Assembly (NCBI RefSeq): GCF_001458735.1
Contig: NZ_CZQA01000001.1
Location: 620,001 to 684,000, forward strand
Reading direction: 5' to 3'
Origin: Candidatus Nitrospira nitrosa
GTDB taxonomy: Bacteria > Nitrospirota > Nitrospiria > Nitrospirales > Nitrospiraceae
Length of the DNA stretch: 64,000 nucleotides
In this document: positions 1-9,104 of the stretch, piece after piece
Layout of the letters: every line of letters starts with the position of its first letter
Position numbering within the stretch: position 1 is the first letter of the stretch
Program-made: the position numbers and the translations under genes
The notes under the pieces: model-generated
Databases searched by the model: none
Seen by the model: the letters and a program-made list of their open reading frames with translations, nothing else
Told to the model about the DNA's origin: nothing

Positions 1-506
1 CCATGAAACCCCCACTGATTGGCTTCCTGACGATCTTCAAAAATCGCCTTGGTATACCGCCCATCGCTCATGCACCGTTCAAAGGCGGCTTGATCCAGAT
101 TCAACGTCGCCGCATGTCGCCGATACACCTGCTTATCCAGCTGTCCTCCTTCGGAAAACAACCGGTCATGCATCGCCCAATACTGACCCTGCTCACCGGC
201 ACATCGTGCCGCCGTCGCTGCATCGAGCCCCGACCCTTGGTCGCCCCGCGGAAAATCCCGATACAGAAATCGCACTTTCCCCGTATCAACGTATTGCGCT
301 TGAATACGCGGCCAGGTTCGCTTGAAGAATTTCAAACAAAACCCGCAGGTGAAATCCGAGTATTCGATCAAGGTGACCGGGGCGTTGGCTTGCCCCCTCA
401 TCCGCAAATCGGTCTCACCTGAATTTCCGGCAGAAGCCGGCACAGACCACAAGAGCATGCCGCCAAGGACAGCCAGACATACCCGTTGTCCCATCGACCA
501 GATCAT
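1..506 (-). CDS. DsbA-family thioredoxin-like protein (3' end outside window)
   Basis: Reading the minus strand from an ATG at 506 gives an open frame that runs off the left edge, so the C-terminus is missing. Residues 1-26 form a signal peptide (hydrophobic core, VPASA before the likely cut). The mature part has the thioredoxin-fold start PVTLIEYSDFTCGFC with a CGFC redox pair at residues 54-57, then FLYRDFPRG, typical of single-domain DsbA/Com1-like periplasmic thiol oxidoreductases. Its ATG overlaps the stop of the upstream deoxyhypusine-synthase-like gene (ATGA), so the two are probably translationally coupled. Role: disulfide formation or exchange on exported proteins. The partner and exact substrate cannot be told from sequence. 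Confidence 0.85.
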   Translation of the reverse strand, partial: MIWSMGQRVCLAVLGGMLLWSVPASAGNSGETDLRMRGQANAPVTLIEYSDFTCGFCLKFFKRTWPRIQAQYVDTGKVRFLYRDFPRGDQGSGLDAATAARCAGEQGQYWAMHDRLFSEGGQLDKQVYRRHAATLNLDQAAFERCMSDGRYTKAIFEDRQEANQWGFH

Positions 507-1609
507 GAACTGCGCACCACCCCGGCTTTTTTTCTTTCCATCAGACCCATCATCAGCAGCGGCCACACGACGGTGGCATCGCTCAAGACTTCAGCAAATC
601 GTCCCCCATCCTTCGGCGTAACAAACTTGCCCCAGGAGAGTCCTTCCTGATAGGTACAGCCGCTCAGTCCACCCCAGTAATCCGGCTCCGGACAAATCCT
701 CACACCATAGTGAAATCGTGGCGGTGTCACGTTCAGCCCTAACCGAAGGTTGCCCACTTCAACATAGGGGCCGACTTGTTGCGCCCAGTTGCGTGGCACG
801 CCGCCACCGATCGTAAAAATTCCCCGTCGCTTCGCGGAGAGCATGTGGTCGGCATAGCTATTCAAGTCCAAGTACGGATTAAATGATGGGTGGTATTGCA
901 GAATCGTCTGCAAGATCCCCAGATCACCATTCTGATCGCCCCGTGAACGAGCTTGCTCGACTTGCCGCGCCATCGCCAAGGTTCCTATATCCAGTCCCAC
1001 TTCTGAATCCGTAAAGGCTGGAATGTACACCGGTACGTTTTTCAGGTAGGCGCTTTTCAGAATGCCGTCACCATGCAGTTCTTCCGCCAACGTCTTTCCA
1101 AGTTCTCTCGTGATCAAGTGCGACGACAGCGGCTGATCCTGATCCAGGCGCTTCAGCGTCTGCGCCACGACATGCTCAACGTAGTTTAAATTCGCTTCCA
1201 TCTCCAGTGTGTCGTAGACGCGGTTGTACCCCTTCTTGAACAACTCCTCGTCACTCATCGAGGGATCATGCCGATAATGCGTCTTTCCGACGGATTCGCT
1301 CAGGCCATGCGCCATCAATGCACCGGTCGAGATGATGCACTGCACCATCCCCTCATCGATCATCTTCGTGATGATCTTCCCCATCTTGGCGATGGTCATT
1401 GCACCAGACAACGTCATGACCACCTTACACTCAGGGTCTGCGACCATCTCCCAGAGTACCTCGAAGGCTTTTCCCACGTGCCGCCCACCGAAGGCGGTTT
1501 TGCCCATGGCCTCCAATAGGTCACCGAATGAGGAAATCTTGTCAGGATCAAGCGGCTCAAGCGCCTCTAACCCGTCTTTTGCTCCATCACGAAACTCGCG
1601 TGCGTACAT
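503..1609 (-). CDS. Deoxyhypusine synthase-like protein
   Basis: 368 residues from the ATG at 1609, preceded by GAGGG 7 nt upstream; an in-frame ATG at 1636 lacks a good ribosome site. The whole length matches the deoxyhypusine synthase family: the N-terminal MTLSGAMTIAKMG and IISTGALMAHGL blocks bind NAD in the family, and the C-terminal EGLSWGK carries K328, the position of the catalytic lysine of human DHS (K329). The eukaryotic and archaeal enzyme transfers an aminobutyl group from spermidine to eIF5A. Bacteria lack eIF5A, so a polyamine-modifying role (homospermidine synthase-like or other) is more likely. It is coupled by ATGA to the DsbA-like gene downstream. The family call is firm; the substrate is unknown. 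Confidence 0.88.
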   Translation of the reverse strand: MYAREFRDGAKDGLEALEPLDPDKISSFGDLLEAMGKTAFGGRHVGKAFEVLWEMVADPECKVVMTLSGAMTIAKMGKIITKMIDEGMVQCIISTGALMAHGLSESVGKTHYRHDPSMSDEELFKKGYNRVYDTLEMEANLNYVEHVVAQTLKRLDQDQPLSSHLITRELGKTLAEELHGDGILKSAYLKNVPVYIPAFTDSEVGLDIGTLAMARQVEQARSRGDQNGDLGILQTILQYHPSFNPYLDLNSYADHMLSAKRRGIFTIGGGVPRNWAQQVGPYVEVGNLRLGLNVTPPRFHYGVRICPEPDYWGGLSGCTYQEGLSWGKFVTPKDGGRFAEVLSDATVVWPLLMMGLMERKKAGVVRSS

Positions 1610-1938
1610 AAGACAACCCTCTATAACCAACTGCACCAGTGACTAACGTGGATTCGTTTATACACAACCCTGAATAGAGGCGTCAATGAATGTTGCGCAC
1701 GGACTCGTATCAATTGATTGTTCAGCGAGAATGATTCAGAACACGAAGAGAGACCTTCTCCTAGAGAACTGTCGCTACATCAACCTCGGTATAAAGCTCA
1801 CACAACCCGGCACCACAAACCTGGATGGAAGTAAGAGCGAGTCGATTCGAAAGAAAAGAATGGGTGAGAACGCCCTCCGCCGGCCTGTCGCAACCGCGGG
1901 TCGACAATTGCCACGGAAGTGTTCATGAACAATGCGGG
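1610..1938. other. Intergenic stretch
   Basis: About 330 bases between the deoxyhypusine-synthase-like gene and the secreted protein at 1939-2631, both on the minus strand. It should hold the promoter of the former. I found no convincing coding frame, tRNA or strong hairpin in it. Confidence 0.4.
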
Positions 1939-2631
1939 CTAGAATAACGGCTTCTTCCCGCCTGCCTTGCTGATGGCGTGACTCAGCGCTTTTGAAAGGC
2001 TCTCCGCAGCTGCTGCATCGCAAACCGGGAGAGAGAGCTCCCCCTTCTTTTCCCCCTGTTTGTCTCGTGGCGCACGATCCTCATACACAAGCTCCTCCAG
2101 ATTTGTGACGACCAACCGGCCGGTCTTGAGATCCTGCATGGGCTTCCCCGGCATCGAAAGCGTTGCCACCCATTCGGTCACACAGGCCGCACGTGTGCAG
2201 CGCAGCCGAATCCCATAGAGATTCGTTCCTTCTCCTTCTCGTTCAGGATTGACGGCGGGAGACATGGCGCTCAGGTCGAACTCCTGAACTTTTTCAACCG
2301 GTGCTTGGAGGTCAAGGGCGCCGCCGACGCGCATCCGCTCATTGAGCCGCGTAGTCAGTTGCAGTCCGGAGGGAGGCCGAACTACCACGTCAACTTTCGC
2401 CGTTCGATCCATCTGCCACGGCGCTCCGTCCTTCGGAGCCATCCGTTGTAACCCGCTGCGCATCGTCGCACACGCTTCCCATGTACCTTTGATAAACGCC
2501 ATTGTCTCTTCCAACGAGGGCCCCTCTTCTGGTCCAGAGCCTTCGCTCGATCCAGCCCACACAGTCGATAGACCAATCAGGAGAAGGAAGCAACCAACGA
2601 CGACCCACCCCACTTGCCATCTAGCCATCAT
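1939..2631 (-). CDS. Hypothetical secreted protein
   Basis: 230 residues from an ATG at 2631, with AAGGGG upstream; a second ATG follows at once at 2628. Residues 1-26 are a clear signal peptide ending near TVWAGSSEG. The mature protein is hydrophilic, with two Cys pairs (CATMRSG; CTRAACVTEW) that could form disulfides in the periplasm, and a strand-rich middle. No family recognised. It lies alone on the minus strand, 330 bases upstream of the deoxyhypusine-synthase-like gene. Confidence 0.65.
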   Translation of the reverse strand: MMARWQVGWVVVGCFLLLIGLSTVWAGSSEGSGPEEGPSLEETMAFIKGTWEACATMRSGLQRMAPKDGAPWQMDRTAKVDVVVRPPSGLQLTTRLNERMRVGGALDLQAPVEKVQEFDLSAMSPAVNPEREGEGTNLYGIRLRCTRAACVTEWVATLSMPGKPMQDLKTGRLVVTNLEELVYEDRAPRDKQGEKKGELSLPVCDAAAAESLSKALSHAISKAGGKKPLF

Positions 2632-2878
2632 GTCATTTCCCCTTAAGCCGACAGTCCGGACCGAACGGATTATAGTCGATTTGCAACAGTTCCATCAGTT
2701 ACAGAGACTTCGCCGCCACCGACAAAAAGGGGATACCTCGTGAGCGGTGGTACGTAGATACTGCGGCATCAATGCAAAAAACACTGGAGGGGTTTATCTG
2801 CTGCCATCAAGCCTGAACAAGTCATACAGAAGCAGTCTGGCTACGGCTGCCATCAGATCGGTACCCGTCGTCAGCTCT

Positions 2879-3439
2879 TCATCGTTTTGTCTGAAATTCC
2901 ACGTTGACGAGTTTTATTTCTGAGAGATCCGTGAGCCGCGGACACCAACGTGTGCCGGCACGCCATAAGGCCGAGTCTAGTTGATCATCAATCGTTCCTG
3001 GGTGCTCATAGTGAATGCCATAGGCATAGGTGGCCGCACTTCGACAGGGGAACACGAATGACTTCGTCACGTCTTCGGACTCCACCTCGAATCGTGTCAC
3101 GGTCAGATCAAACGTGAGCCGGATCTTGAACCAACAATGAGCATGGTGATCGTCGACCTGCATTGAGTGCTGATAGCATTGCAATACATCACGGACCGTC
3201 CCCATGGTCAATGACGTATTCCCAGAAAAGACCTCGGCTCGCTTGTCGAGCACCAAGGCCTTGGCAAGGGACAAGGCGTGCCCGACTTGAATCGGGTTCA
3301 GGAGATCGAAAGCCGACTCGTAGATGACGATGTTGGGATGCACCTTGAATTCGCGTAGGGATCCACGCTTGGCCAGCTCGAGGTTCCAATAAAAGTCCAC
3401 GGCCTGGGACTCGCGGAAGCGAAAGGTCAGGAGGTTCAT
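2879..3439 (-). CDS. Hypothetical protein
   Basis: 186 residues from an ATG at 3439, with GGGGAG six bases upstream. No signal peptide or membrane segment. Acidic and basic residues are mixed, with a DDHHAHCW stretch in the middle that could bind metal, but I do not recognise a family. It stands between a tRNA-Glu gene and an unknown secreted protein. Confidence 0.6.
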   Translation of the reverse strand: MNLLTFRFRESQAVDFYWNLELAKRGSLREFKVHPNIVIYESAFDLLNPIQVGHALSLAKALVLDKRAEVFSGNTSLTMGTVRDVLQCYQHSMQVDDHHAHCWFKIRLTFDLTVTRFEVESEDVTKSFVFPCRSAATYAYGIHYEHPGTIDDQLDSALWRAGTRWCPRLTDLSEIKLVNVEFQTKR

Positions 3440-3591
3440 AATTCACTCCCCATCACGAAGGGGCGCGATGTCTGAAACCTTTAGGAAGGGACACGGGCTC
3501 GACTAATCCATTCCCATCCCTCTTCAACCTGTTCAGCTCCTTCCTTGACGGAAGCTTGAACTTCGCCAGTTCTGCAGAGAGCAGGAACGTT

Positions 3592-3669
3592 TGGTGGTCC
3601 CAACGGGATTCGAACCCGTGTTTAAGCCTTGAGAGGGCTCCGTCCTAGGCCAGGCTAGACGATGGGACC
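3592..3669 (-). tRNA. tRNA-Glu(CTC)
   Basis: Read on the minus strand, the acceptor stem GGTCCCA pairs with TGGGACC, followed by discriminator A and an encoded CCA. The T-arm ACGGG-TTCGAAT-CCCGT is perfect. The anticodon loop CTCTCAA gives anticodon CTC, which reads the glutamate codon GAG. Length 75 nt plus CCA. It lies about 5.4 kb from two tRNA-Gln genes and gltX. Confidence 0.95.
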
Positions 3670-3928
3670 AGCCGAACCAATCTGAAGGGTCGACGGTAGC
3701 ACAAGCGGTTTTCCCTTTGCAACGAATCGCCGTTCCATCGAAAGGGGAGCCCTTTGGGGGTCTGCTCTGTGGGCCTTTTGCATGGGGCCATAATACCTGG
3801 CATTTCCATGCCAGACAAACTTGACAGAACAGGGCAGAAAGCCTAGCCTAATGAGTGTTTTTACGATACTCCCTATGCGTTATACCTGCTTTACACGACC
3901 CACGGTCGTTGCGGTTCGAGGCTGCTAA

Positions 3929-4447
3929 ATGGGTGAGTCGGTGCCGTTTCGCGGGACCGATCCCTTCTCCCGTTCACCGGCGATGGGGGTATTGTCTAAG
4001 CCGCGACTCGAACTTCGAATCGGATCGAATATTTTCCGAAACACCAACGGCGTGGTCACGATTCACGGAAAAGAGCAGCTCGTGGTCGAACTCAAACCCG
4101 AGCTCGGCCAACTCCTCATCACCCTCGACCTCTACAACGAACAGGGTGTTCGCAACGCGCACCTACGCCGAAACGTTCTGACATTGAATGAACGTGGACG
4201 ATTTGCCGTGGAGACGTCTCACGGTCAAACGTTGCCGGCTATTCAGTTGTCCGATCTGCAGTCCGGGAATCTGGCGCTCGAGGTCCACATGATGTCCGTG
4301 CATAGGGTCGACCTCGTCTGCGGGAAACTGTTCTCGCACAAGGGCATGCCGGTGGAAATCACCCCGCACTATTGTCGAATCGGCTCCCACACGACGCTCT
4401 TTGGAGAGATCCTGGACATGCGCGGCGGCCCCGCCACCCTCGGCTGA
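3929..4447 (+). CDS. Hypothetical protein
   Basis: 172 residues from the ATG at 3929, which has GAGG seven bases upstream; an alternative start is the ATG at 3983. The core alternates short strands (ELRIGSNIFRNTNG, LLITLDLYNEQGV, LALEVHMMSVHRV), suggesting a beta-sandwich or right-handed beta fold rather than an enzyme. No membrane segment. No family recognised. Confidence 0.6.
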   Translation: MGESVPFRGTDPFSRSPAMGVLSKPRLELRIGSNIFRNTNGVVTIHGKEQLVVELKPELGQLLITLDLYNEQGVRNAHLRRNVLTLNERGRFAVETSHGQTLPAIQLSDLQSGNLALEVHMMSVHRVDLVCGKLFSHKGMPVEITPHYCRIGSHTTLFGEILDMRGGPATLG

Positions 4448-4589
4448 TTCAATTGATCGTTCGCACTCCTTCACTTACTCAGGTGCGCGCTTCCCACCCA
4501 TTGTCCCTTGAGAATTCCATACCGGCCATGTATTGTCCTGGGCGATGAGAAACCGTTTTACCTTCAGCACCTTGTCCTAGAAGCGCAAC

Positions 4590-5015
4590 ATGATCGATAT
4601 CCCCAAGCCGTCCGTGCAAGCGTTTCTCGTCTGCGACCAAGTCATTGAAGATAGCCTCACCAAAAAGAAGAGCCTGATCGGAATTTTCACACATCTTCAG
4701 ACGGCTTCATTCCCGTTTCACCACCAGCATATGGGACTCTACTTCTGCCTTACCGATGCCGAAGGCCTCTATCACTTTGATATCGACTTGATCTATCTCA
4801 ACTCGGAACAACTGGTCTGTCGAGCCACGCTTCCCAACATTGAGATCCATGACCGTCTCCAAATTTCCGATTTCGGCGTCAATATCCCGCTTCTCATCCT
4901 TCCGGCACCCGGTCGATATGAATTCCGCCTCCTGATGGAGGGCCGGCTGATCGCCCAAAAAGACTTTACCGTCATGCCGATGCCGAATCCCACGGCAACC
5001 GAACCTGCCGCCTAG
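4590..5015 (+). CDS. DUF6941-like protein
   Basis: 141 residues. The opening (PSVQAFLVCDQVIEDSLTKK followed by SLIGIFTHL) and the strand-rich remainder ending in a PAPGRYEFRL-type segment match my memory of the small DUF6941 family, whose function is unknown. No signal peptide, so probably cytoplasmic. It sits just upstream of glnS in the same direction, with a gap of about 100 bases, and could be co-transcribed. The start has only a weak ribosome site. Confidence 0.65.
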   Translation: MIDIPKPSVQAFLVCDQVIEDSLTKKKSLIGIFTHLQTASFPFHHQHMGLYFCLTDAEGLYHFDIDLIYLNSEQLVCRATLPNIEIHDRLQISDFGVNIPLLILPAPGRYEFRLLMEGRLIAQKDFTVMPMPNPTATEPAA

Positions 5016-5112
5016 CGGTTCCCCCCATTCCTCTCATCGCCCTGTCTGTGATAGAACTCCTCCCTGAACACAGCCTTCACAGTACCAGGGCTGACAGGAC
5101 TGATCCAACACC

Positions 5113-6816
5113 ATGACCACACCAGAGTCTTCCGCCTCTTCAAATTTCATTCGTGATCTCATCGTCGCTGACCGTGCAGCAGGCAAACAGGAGGGGCGGC
5201 TTGTCACCAGATTTCCTCCTGAGCCCAATGGCTACCTTCATATCGGTCATGCCAAATCCATGGCCCTTAATTTCGGGTTGGCGAACGAGATGTCCGGTGG
5301 TGTCTGCCATCTCCGATTCGACGATACGAATCCCACGACCGAGGATCTCGAATACGTTCAAGCCATCCAGGATGATGTCCGTTGGTTAGGGTTTGATTGG
5401 CACGGTCAGATGTTTTATGCCTCGGACTATTTCGAGCAGCTCTACGCCTTCGCGGCGGTCCTGATCCGGAAAGGGAAGGCCTACGTCGACAGTCTGACGC
5501 CCGATCAAATTCGAGAATACCGCGGGACGCTCACCGAACCGGGCCGTGACAGTCCCCACCGAACCCGATCCGTCGACGAGAATCTGACCCTGTTTGCACG
5601 CATGCGTGCCGGAGAATTCCCCGATGGGACCCAGGTCTTGCGCGCCAAGATCGATATGGGATCTCCCAATATCAACCTCCGCGATCCGATCCTCTACCGA
5701 ATCCGCCATGCGATCCACTATCGAACAGGCTCCACCTGGTGCATCTACCCCTCATATGATTTTGCCCACCCGTTGTCCGATGCGATCGAAGGCATTACGC
5801 ACTCCATTTGCACCCTGGAGTTTGAGGATCACCGCCCGCTGTACGATTGGGTGGTCGCTGAAGCCGATGCGCCCCATCGCCCACAGCAGATCGAATTCGC
5901 CAGGCTGAACCTCACCTCGACCATCATGAGCAAACGCAAACTGCTCGAACTGGTCGACAAGAAACTGGTCGCCGGATGGGATGACCCACGTCTTCCTACC
6001 TTGAAAGGCCTCCGTCGGCGAGGCGTGACGCCGGAAGCGATTCGGACCTTTTGCGAGCATATCGGCGTCGCCAAGCGTGATGCGATCGTCGAGATGCAGC
6101 TGCTTGAACACTTCATCCGGGAAGACCTCAACAAACGGTCGCCTCGCGTGATGGCGGTCCTCCGACCACTGAAGGTGGTCCTCGAGAACTACCCAGATGA
6201 TGTCGTTGAAGAGCTCGAGGCCGTGAACAATCCTGAAGACGCATCCGCGGGAACAAGGAAAGTGCCCTTCACAAGAGTCCTGTACATCGAGCAGGATGAT
6301 TTCAAGGAGGACCCACCAAAACAGTTCTATCGCCTTGCCCCGGGTCGAGAGGTCAGGCTGCGCTACGGGTACATTATCAAATGCATCGGCGTGACGAAGG
6401 ACCCGCAAACCGGTGCGATTACTGAACTCCGGTGCACATACGATCCTGAGACCAGAAGCGGGTCGGTGCAGGAGCAGCGCAAGGTGAAGGCTACTCTTCA
6501 TTGGGTATCGGCGGTACATGCCGTCCGGGCGACCATCCGACTCTATCAGCCGCTGTTACTCACCGACCAGGCCAAGCCTGCGGCCGATCAGGACTGGACA
6601 CAGTCCCTGAACCCACAATCTCTTGAACGACTGACCGATTGCTGGGTGGAGCCAGGCCTTCGCTCCGCCGCACCTGGTTCTCGATTTCAGTTCGAGCGGC
6701 AGGGGTATTTCTGTGTCGACTCCGACTCATCACCCGACACACTCCTCTTCAACCGAACCGTGCCCCTCAAGGATGCATGGGCCAAGGTTGCGAAAACCCA
6801 GCAGGCTTCCGCTTGA
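5113..6816 (+). CDS. glnS: Glutaminyl-tRNA synthetase
   Basis: 567 residues, close to the 554 of the E. coli enzyme. It charges tRNA-Gln with glutamine in the cytoplasm. Class I signatures are present: [15 protein letters not shown] with HIGH at 43-46, and MSKRK near 272-276. The catalytic domain is followed by the two beta-barrel anticodon-binding domains (about 340-560). Most bacteria lack this enzyme and use GluRS plus GatCAB, so its presence beside two tRNA-Gln genes, a tRNA-Glu and gltX is notable. The start is the ATG at 5113; the Shine-Dalgarno is weak. Confidence 0.97.
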   Translation: MTTPESSASSNFIRDLIVADRAAGKQEGRLVTRFPPEPNGYLHIGHAKSMALNFGLANEMSGGVCHLRFDDTNPTTEDLEYVQAIQDDVRWLGFDWHGQMFYASDYFEQLYAFAAVLIRKGKAYVDSLTPDQIREYRGTLTEPGRDSPHRTRSVDENLTLFARMRAGEFPDGTQVLRAKIDMGSPNINLRDPILYRIRHAIHYRTGSTWCIYPSYDFAHPLSDAIEGITHSICTLEFEDHRPLYDWVVAEADAPHRPQQIEFARLNLTSTIMSKRKLLELVDKKLVAGWDDPRLPTLKGLRRRGVTPEAIRTFCEHIGVAKRDAIVEMQLLEHFIREDLNKRSPRVMAVLRPLKVVLENYPDDVVEELEAVNNPEDASAGTRKVPFTRVLYIEQDDFKEDPPKQFYRLAPGREVRLRYGYIIKCIGVTKDPQTGAITELRCTYDPETRSGSVQEQRKVKATLHWVSAVHAVRATIRLYQPLLLTDQAKPAADQDWTQSLNPQSLERLTDCWVEPGLRSAAPGSRFQFERQGYFCVDSDSSPDTLLFNRTVPLKDAWAKVAKTQQASA

Positions 6817-6898
6817 TCGGCCTTTCAGGCTGATGACTCCCAGTGCCCTTGCGGATTTTCGCCCGACGCGTGCCACCGCAAACAAGGCGGGCTATACT

Positions 6899-6954
6899 CT
6901 CTCGAGGAGCCGATTGTTGAGCCTGTGGTTACCAGCCTTGCGGCTCCTCGAGAG
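6899..6954 (+). promoter_or_regulatory. Perfect 14-bp inverted repeat before the PilZ gene
   Basis: CTCTCGAGGAGCCG (6899-6912) is repeated exactly inverted at 6941-6954, with a 28-nt loop. The right arm ends five bases before the ATG at 6960, over the place where the ribosome site would be. A TATACT box at 6893-6898 lies directly in front. No T-run follows, so it is unlikely to be a simple terminator. An RNA switch controlling translation, or a DNA-level operator, are both possible. Confidence 0.55.
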
Positions 6955-6959
6955 TAACC

Positions 6960-7295
6960 ATGATCGAATGTCGAGAACATCCTCGCATCCCCATTGAGCT
7001 CCAAATCCTTTTTTCCATGACCGACCAGACGGATGTCCGCCAAGGGACGACGTTCGACATTTCAACCGGCGGTTGTGCAGTGACCAGCGCCGTATCGCTG
7101 GCACCTGGAACGGGCGTCAAATTGTTGATCCAGGCTACGGAATTAGCTGTCCCGATTACCGTCCACTCTGCCGCAGTTCGATGGGCAAACCATGGTGAGT
7201 TCGGTGTCGAGTTTCTGCGCCTCACCGACCTTGATCGAAGCCGATTGCAACGGCTGCTTCATGTCGCCACCCTCCGGTCCTCACCCCGCCGCTGA
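6960..7295 (+). CDS. PilZ domain protein
   Basis: 111 residues forming one PilZ domain, the c-di-GMP receptor fold. The N-terminal RxxxR is R5-EHP-R9 and the second motif D/NxSxxG is D33-I-S35-TG-G38, so ligand-binding residues are intact. No other domain is attached, so it probably acts by binding a partner. The gene follows glnS and is preceded by a 14-bp inverted repeat covering its translation start region. Confidence 0.85.
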   Translation: MIECREHPRIPIELQILFSMTDQTDVRQGTTFDISTGGCAVTSAVSLAPGTGVKLLIQATELAVPITVHSAAVRWANHGEFGVEFLRLTDLDRSRLQRLLHVATLRSSPRR

Positions 7296-7346
7296 GGCGT
7301 TCGGTAAGGACTTCCCTTTATCCGCCATCACCGTTACACTTCCCCC

Positions 7347-7541
7347 ATGATCTGTCCCCTCTGCCAACAATCCACAACGTGGGAAGGAAATCCTTGGCGT
7401 CCCTTCTGCTCGGAACGTTGCCAGGTCACTGACCTGGGCACATGGGTCATGGAGCAATACCGCATTCCAGGACCATCCTTGACCATGGAACAGACCGTCC
7501 TAGAATCGTCCGACCGTCAAGACCGCACAGACAGCACCTAG
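7347..7541 (+). CDS. yacG: YacG-type zinc protein (DNA gyrase inhibitor family)
   Basis: 64 residues, the usual size of YacG. Four cysteines at 3, 6, 21 and 25 (CPLC, then FCSERC) form the single zinc site; the following DLGTWV is a family hallmark. In E. coli YacG binds GyrB and inhibits DNA gyrase. The C-terminal tail is acidic and disordered. Confidence 0.88.
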   Translation: MICPLCQQSTTWEGNPWRPFCSERCQVTDLGTWVMEQYRIPGPSLTMEQTVLESSDRQDRTDST

Positions 7542-7564
7542 CCCACATTCTTCATGAACGCTTC

Positions 7565-7607
7565 TGTTGCAATCGTCGATCCGCGATTGCAACAAGCCGG
7601 TGGCTTG
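7565..7607 (+). promoter_or_regulatory. Two adjacent stem-loops after yacG
   Basis: An 11-bp perfect stem (7565-7575 with 7584-7594, 8-nt loop) built on GTTGCAATCG. A second 6-bp stem (7593-7598 with 7602-7607) follows and shares two bases with it, so the two may be mutually exclusive. No T-run. This may be a transcription end for yacG, or an operator or leader for the alcohol dehydrogenase gene 155 bases downstream. Confidence 0.4.
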
Positions 7608-7762
7608 CGGACTCGTCGAGCACGCGATCATTCCCACATGGCAGAAACCGCCAACGAGACCTCCCAGTTTTTTGGAGAGATCCCTACCTTTTACGGTTGG
7701 CAGAATCACAGTCAACTTGCTAAGGTCTGCCGACCATTTCTCCCGTGCAAAGGAGGACCGTC

Positions 7763-8806
7763 ATGCTCCCGACCAAAGGTTATGCCGCGATGGCCGCGAA
7801 GGAACCGCTCCAGCCGTTTTCGTTTGAACGGCGCGATGTCGGTCCACACGATGTGTTGATTACGATCTCGCATTGCGGCATCTGTCATTCCGATATCCAC
7901 CAAGCCCGCAATGAATGGGGTATCTCGCTCTTCCCGATGGTGCCCGGCCATGAGATCGTTGGAACCGTCGCACAAGTGGGCACAGAGGTGAGTACGTTTA
8001 AGCCTGGTGATCGAGCCGGTGTCGGGTGCTTCGTGGACTCCTGCCGAACCTGCACGGCCTGCCGAGAAGGACTCGAACAATACTGCGACGGGGGCACCCT
8101 CTGGACCTATAGCGGGCAAGACAAAGCAGGCCAGATCACCCAAGGTGGATACTCCGCCCAGATCGTTGTGGATGAGCGGTATGTCCTCCGAATTCCAGCG
8201 GCGCTTTCGTTGGCCGGAGCAGCGCCACTGCTCTGTGCGGGCATTACCACCTACTCCCCCCTACGGCAATGGGGCATCGGTCGCTATCACAAACTAGCCG
8301 TTGTCGGCCTTGGCGGGCTTGGCCACATGGCGGTGAAAATCGCTAAAGCCATGGGAACGGAGGTGACGGTCTTAAGCACCTCGGAAAATAAACGACAGGA
8401 TGCGAAGCGGCTGGGGGCGGCAAACTTTGCGGTGACGTCAGACCCTCAGACGTTTACCAAACTCCAAGGGTATTTCCACTATGTCCTCGACACGGTTTCG
8501 GCCCCACACGATTATAACGCCTACCTCAACCTCCTCAAGACCGACGGGACCATGATCCTTGTTGGGGCACCGGAAACCCCGACCCCAGTCGAGGCATTTT
8601 CGCTGATTTTCAAACGACGGCGCCTGGCCGGCTCTCTGATCGGCGGCATCAAAGAAACCCAGCGTATGCTCGACTTCTGTGCCCAACACCAGGTCGAGTC
8701 CGACGTGGAAGTGATTCCCATCCAACAGGTGAACGAAGCCTACGAACGTGTCCTCCGCGGCGACGTGAAGTTTCGATTTGTGATCGACATGGCGTCGCTG
8801 AAGTAA
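7763..8806 (+). CDS. Zinc-dependent NAD(P) alcohol dehydrogenase
   Basis: 347 residues starting at the ATG at 7763, which has AAAGGAGG six bases upstream; the in-frame start at 7745 is less likely. It is a medium-chain dehydrogenase of the cinnamyl-alcohol/YahK type. Visible are the catalytic zinc motif CGICHSDIH, a GHE-type segment (PGHEIVGTV), structural zinc cysteines spaced C-x2-C-x2-C-x7-C, and the Rossmann loop GLGGLGHMAVK. It reduces aldehydes or oxidises alcohols in the cytoplasm; the physiological substrate is not evident. It is transcribed alone. Confidence 0.9.
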   Translation: MLPTKGYAAMAAKEPLQPFSFERRDVGPHDVLITISHCGICHSDIHQARNEWGISLFPMVPGHEIVGTVAQVGTEVSTFKPGDRAGVGCFVDSCRTCTACREGLEQYCDGGTLWTYSGQDKAGQITQGGYSAQIVVDERYVLRIPAALSLAGAAPLLCAGITTYSPLRQWGIGRYHKLAVVGLGGLGHMAVKIAKAMGTEVTVLSTSENKRQDAKRLGAANFAVTSDPQTFTKLQGYFHYVLDTVSAPHDYNAYLNLLKTDGTMILVGAPETPTPVEAFSLIFKRRRLAGSLIGGIKETQRMLDFCAQHQVESDVEVIPIQQVNEAYERVLRGDVKFRFVIDMASLK

Positions 8807-8839
8807 CAAGCGACCTATGATTTTTTGAGTGTCTAGAAA

Positions 8840-8913
8840 TGGCTGGGGGACTAGGAATCGAACCTAGGTAGCCGGCTCCAAAGGCCGGCGTCCTACCGCT
8901 AGACGATCCCCCA
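8840..8913 (-). tRNA. tRNA-Gln(TTG)
   Basis: Minus-strand cloverleaf with acceptor TGGGGGA pairing with TCCCCCA, discriminator G and an encoded CCA. T-arm CTAGG-TTCGATT-CCTAG. The anticodon loop CTTTGGA gives TTG, reading CAA. It is nearly identical outside the anticodon arm to the second tRNA-Gln 47 bases away; the two are probably duplicates, co-transcribed from upstream. Confidence 0.95.
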
Positions 8914-8960
8914 GCGCGGTACGGAAGTAGTGCGTGGGAATGGGTCAAGAAAGAAATTTT

Positions 8961-9034
8961 TGGCTGGGGGACTAGGAATCGAACCTAGGTAGTCAGATCC
9001 AGAGACTGACGTCCTACCGCTAGACGATCCCCCA
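8961..9034 (-). tRNA. tRNA-Gln(CTG)
   Basis: Same acceptor, D- and T-arms as the neighbouring tRNA-Gln, with a diverged anticodon stem and the loop CTCTGGA, giving anticodon CTG (reads CAG). The innermost anticodon-stem pair appears to be a T-T mismatch. CCA is encoded. Together the two genes read both glutamine codons. Confidence 0.93.
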
Positions 9035-9104
9035 ACCAGGCTTCACAGTAATATATCAATCGCATTTCCGTCAAGATCGACGCGGGTTTGGGAAGAGAAA
9101 ACCT

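Noticed and set aside
3-422. Plus-strand open frame at the left edge
   Set aside because: It is antisense to the DsbA-like gene, whose signal peptide and CGFC motif make the minus strand the coding one.
1686-1928. 80-codon plus frame in the gap near 1.8 kb
   Set aside because: Basic, low-complexity composition and no ribosome site.
5752-6519. 255-codon minus-strand frame inside glnS
   Set aside because: Shadow of glnS; the plus strand carries clear synthetase motifs and the minus frame has no family likeness.
8840-9034. Two near-identical 74-base units as a possible direct-repeat or attachment site
   Set aside because: They are two complete tRNA-Gln genes; no integrase or truncated tRNA copy was seen nearby.
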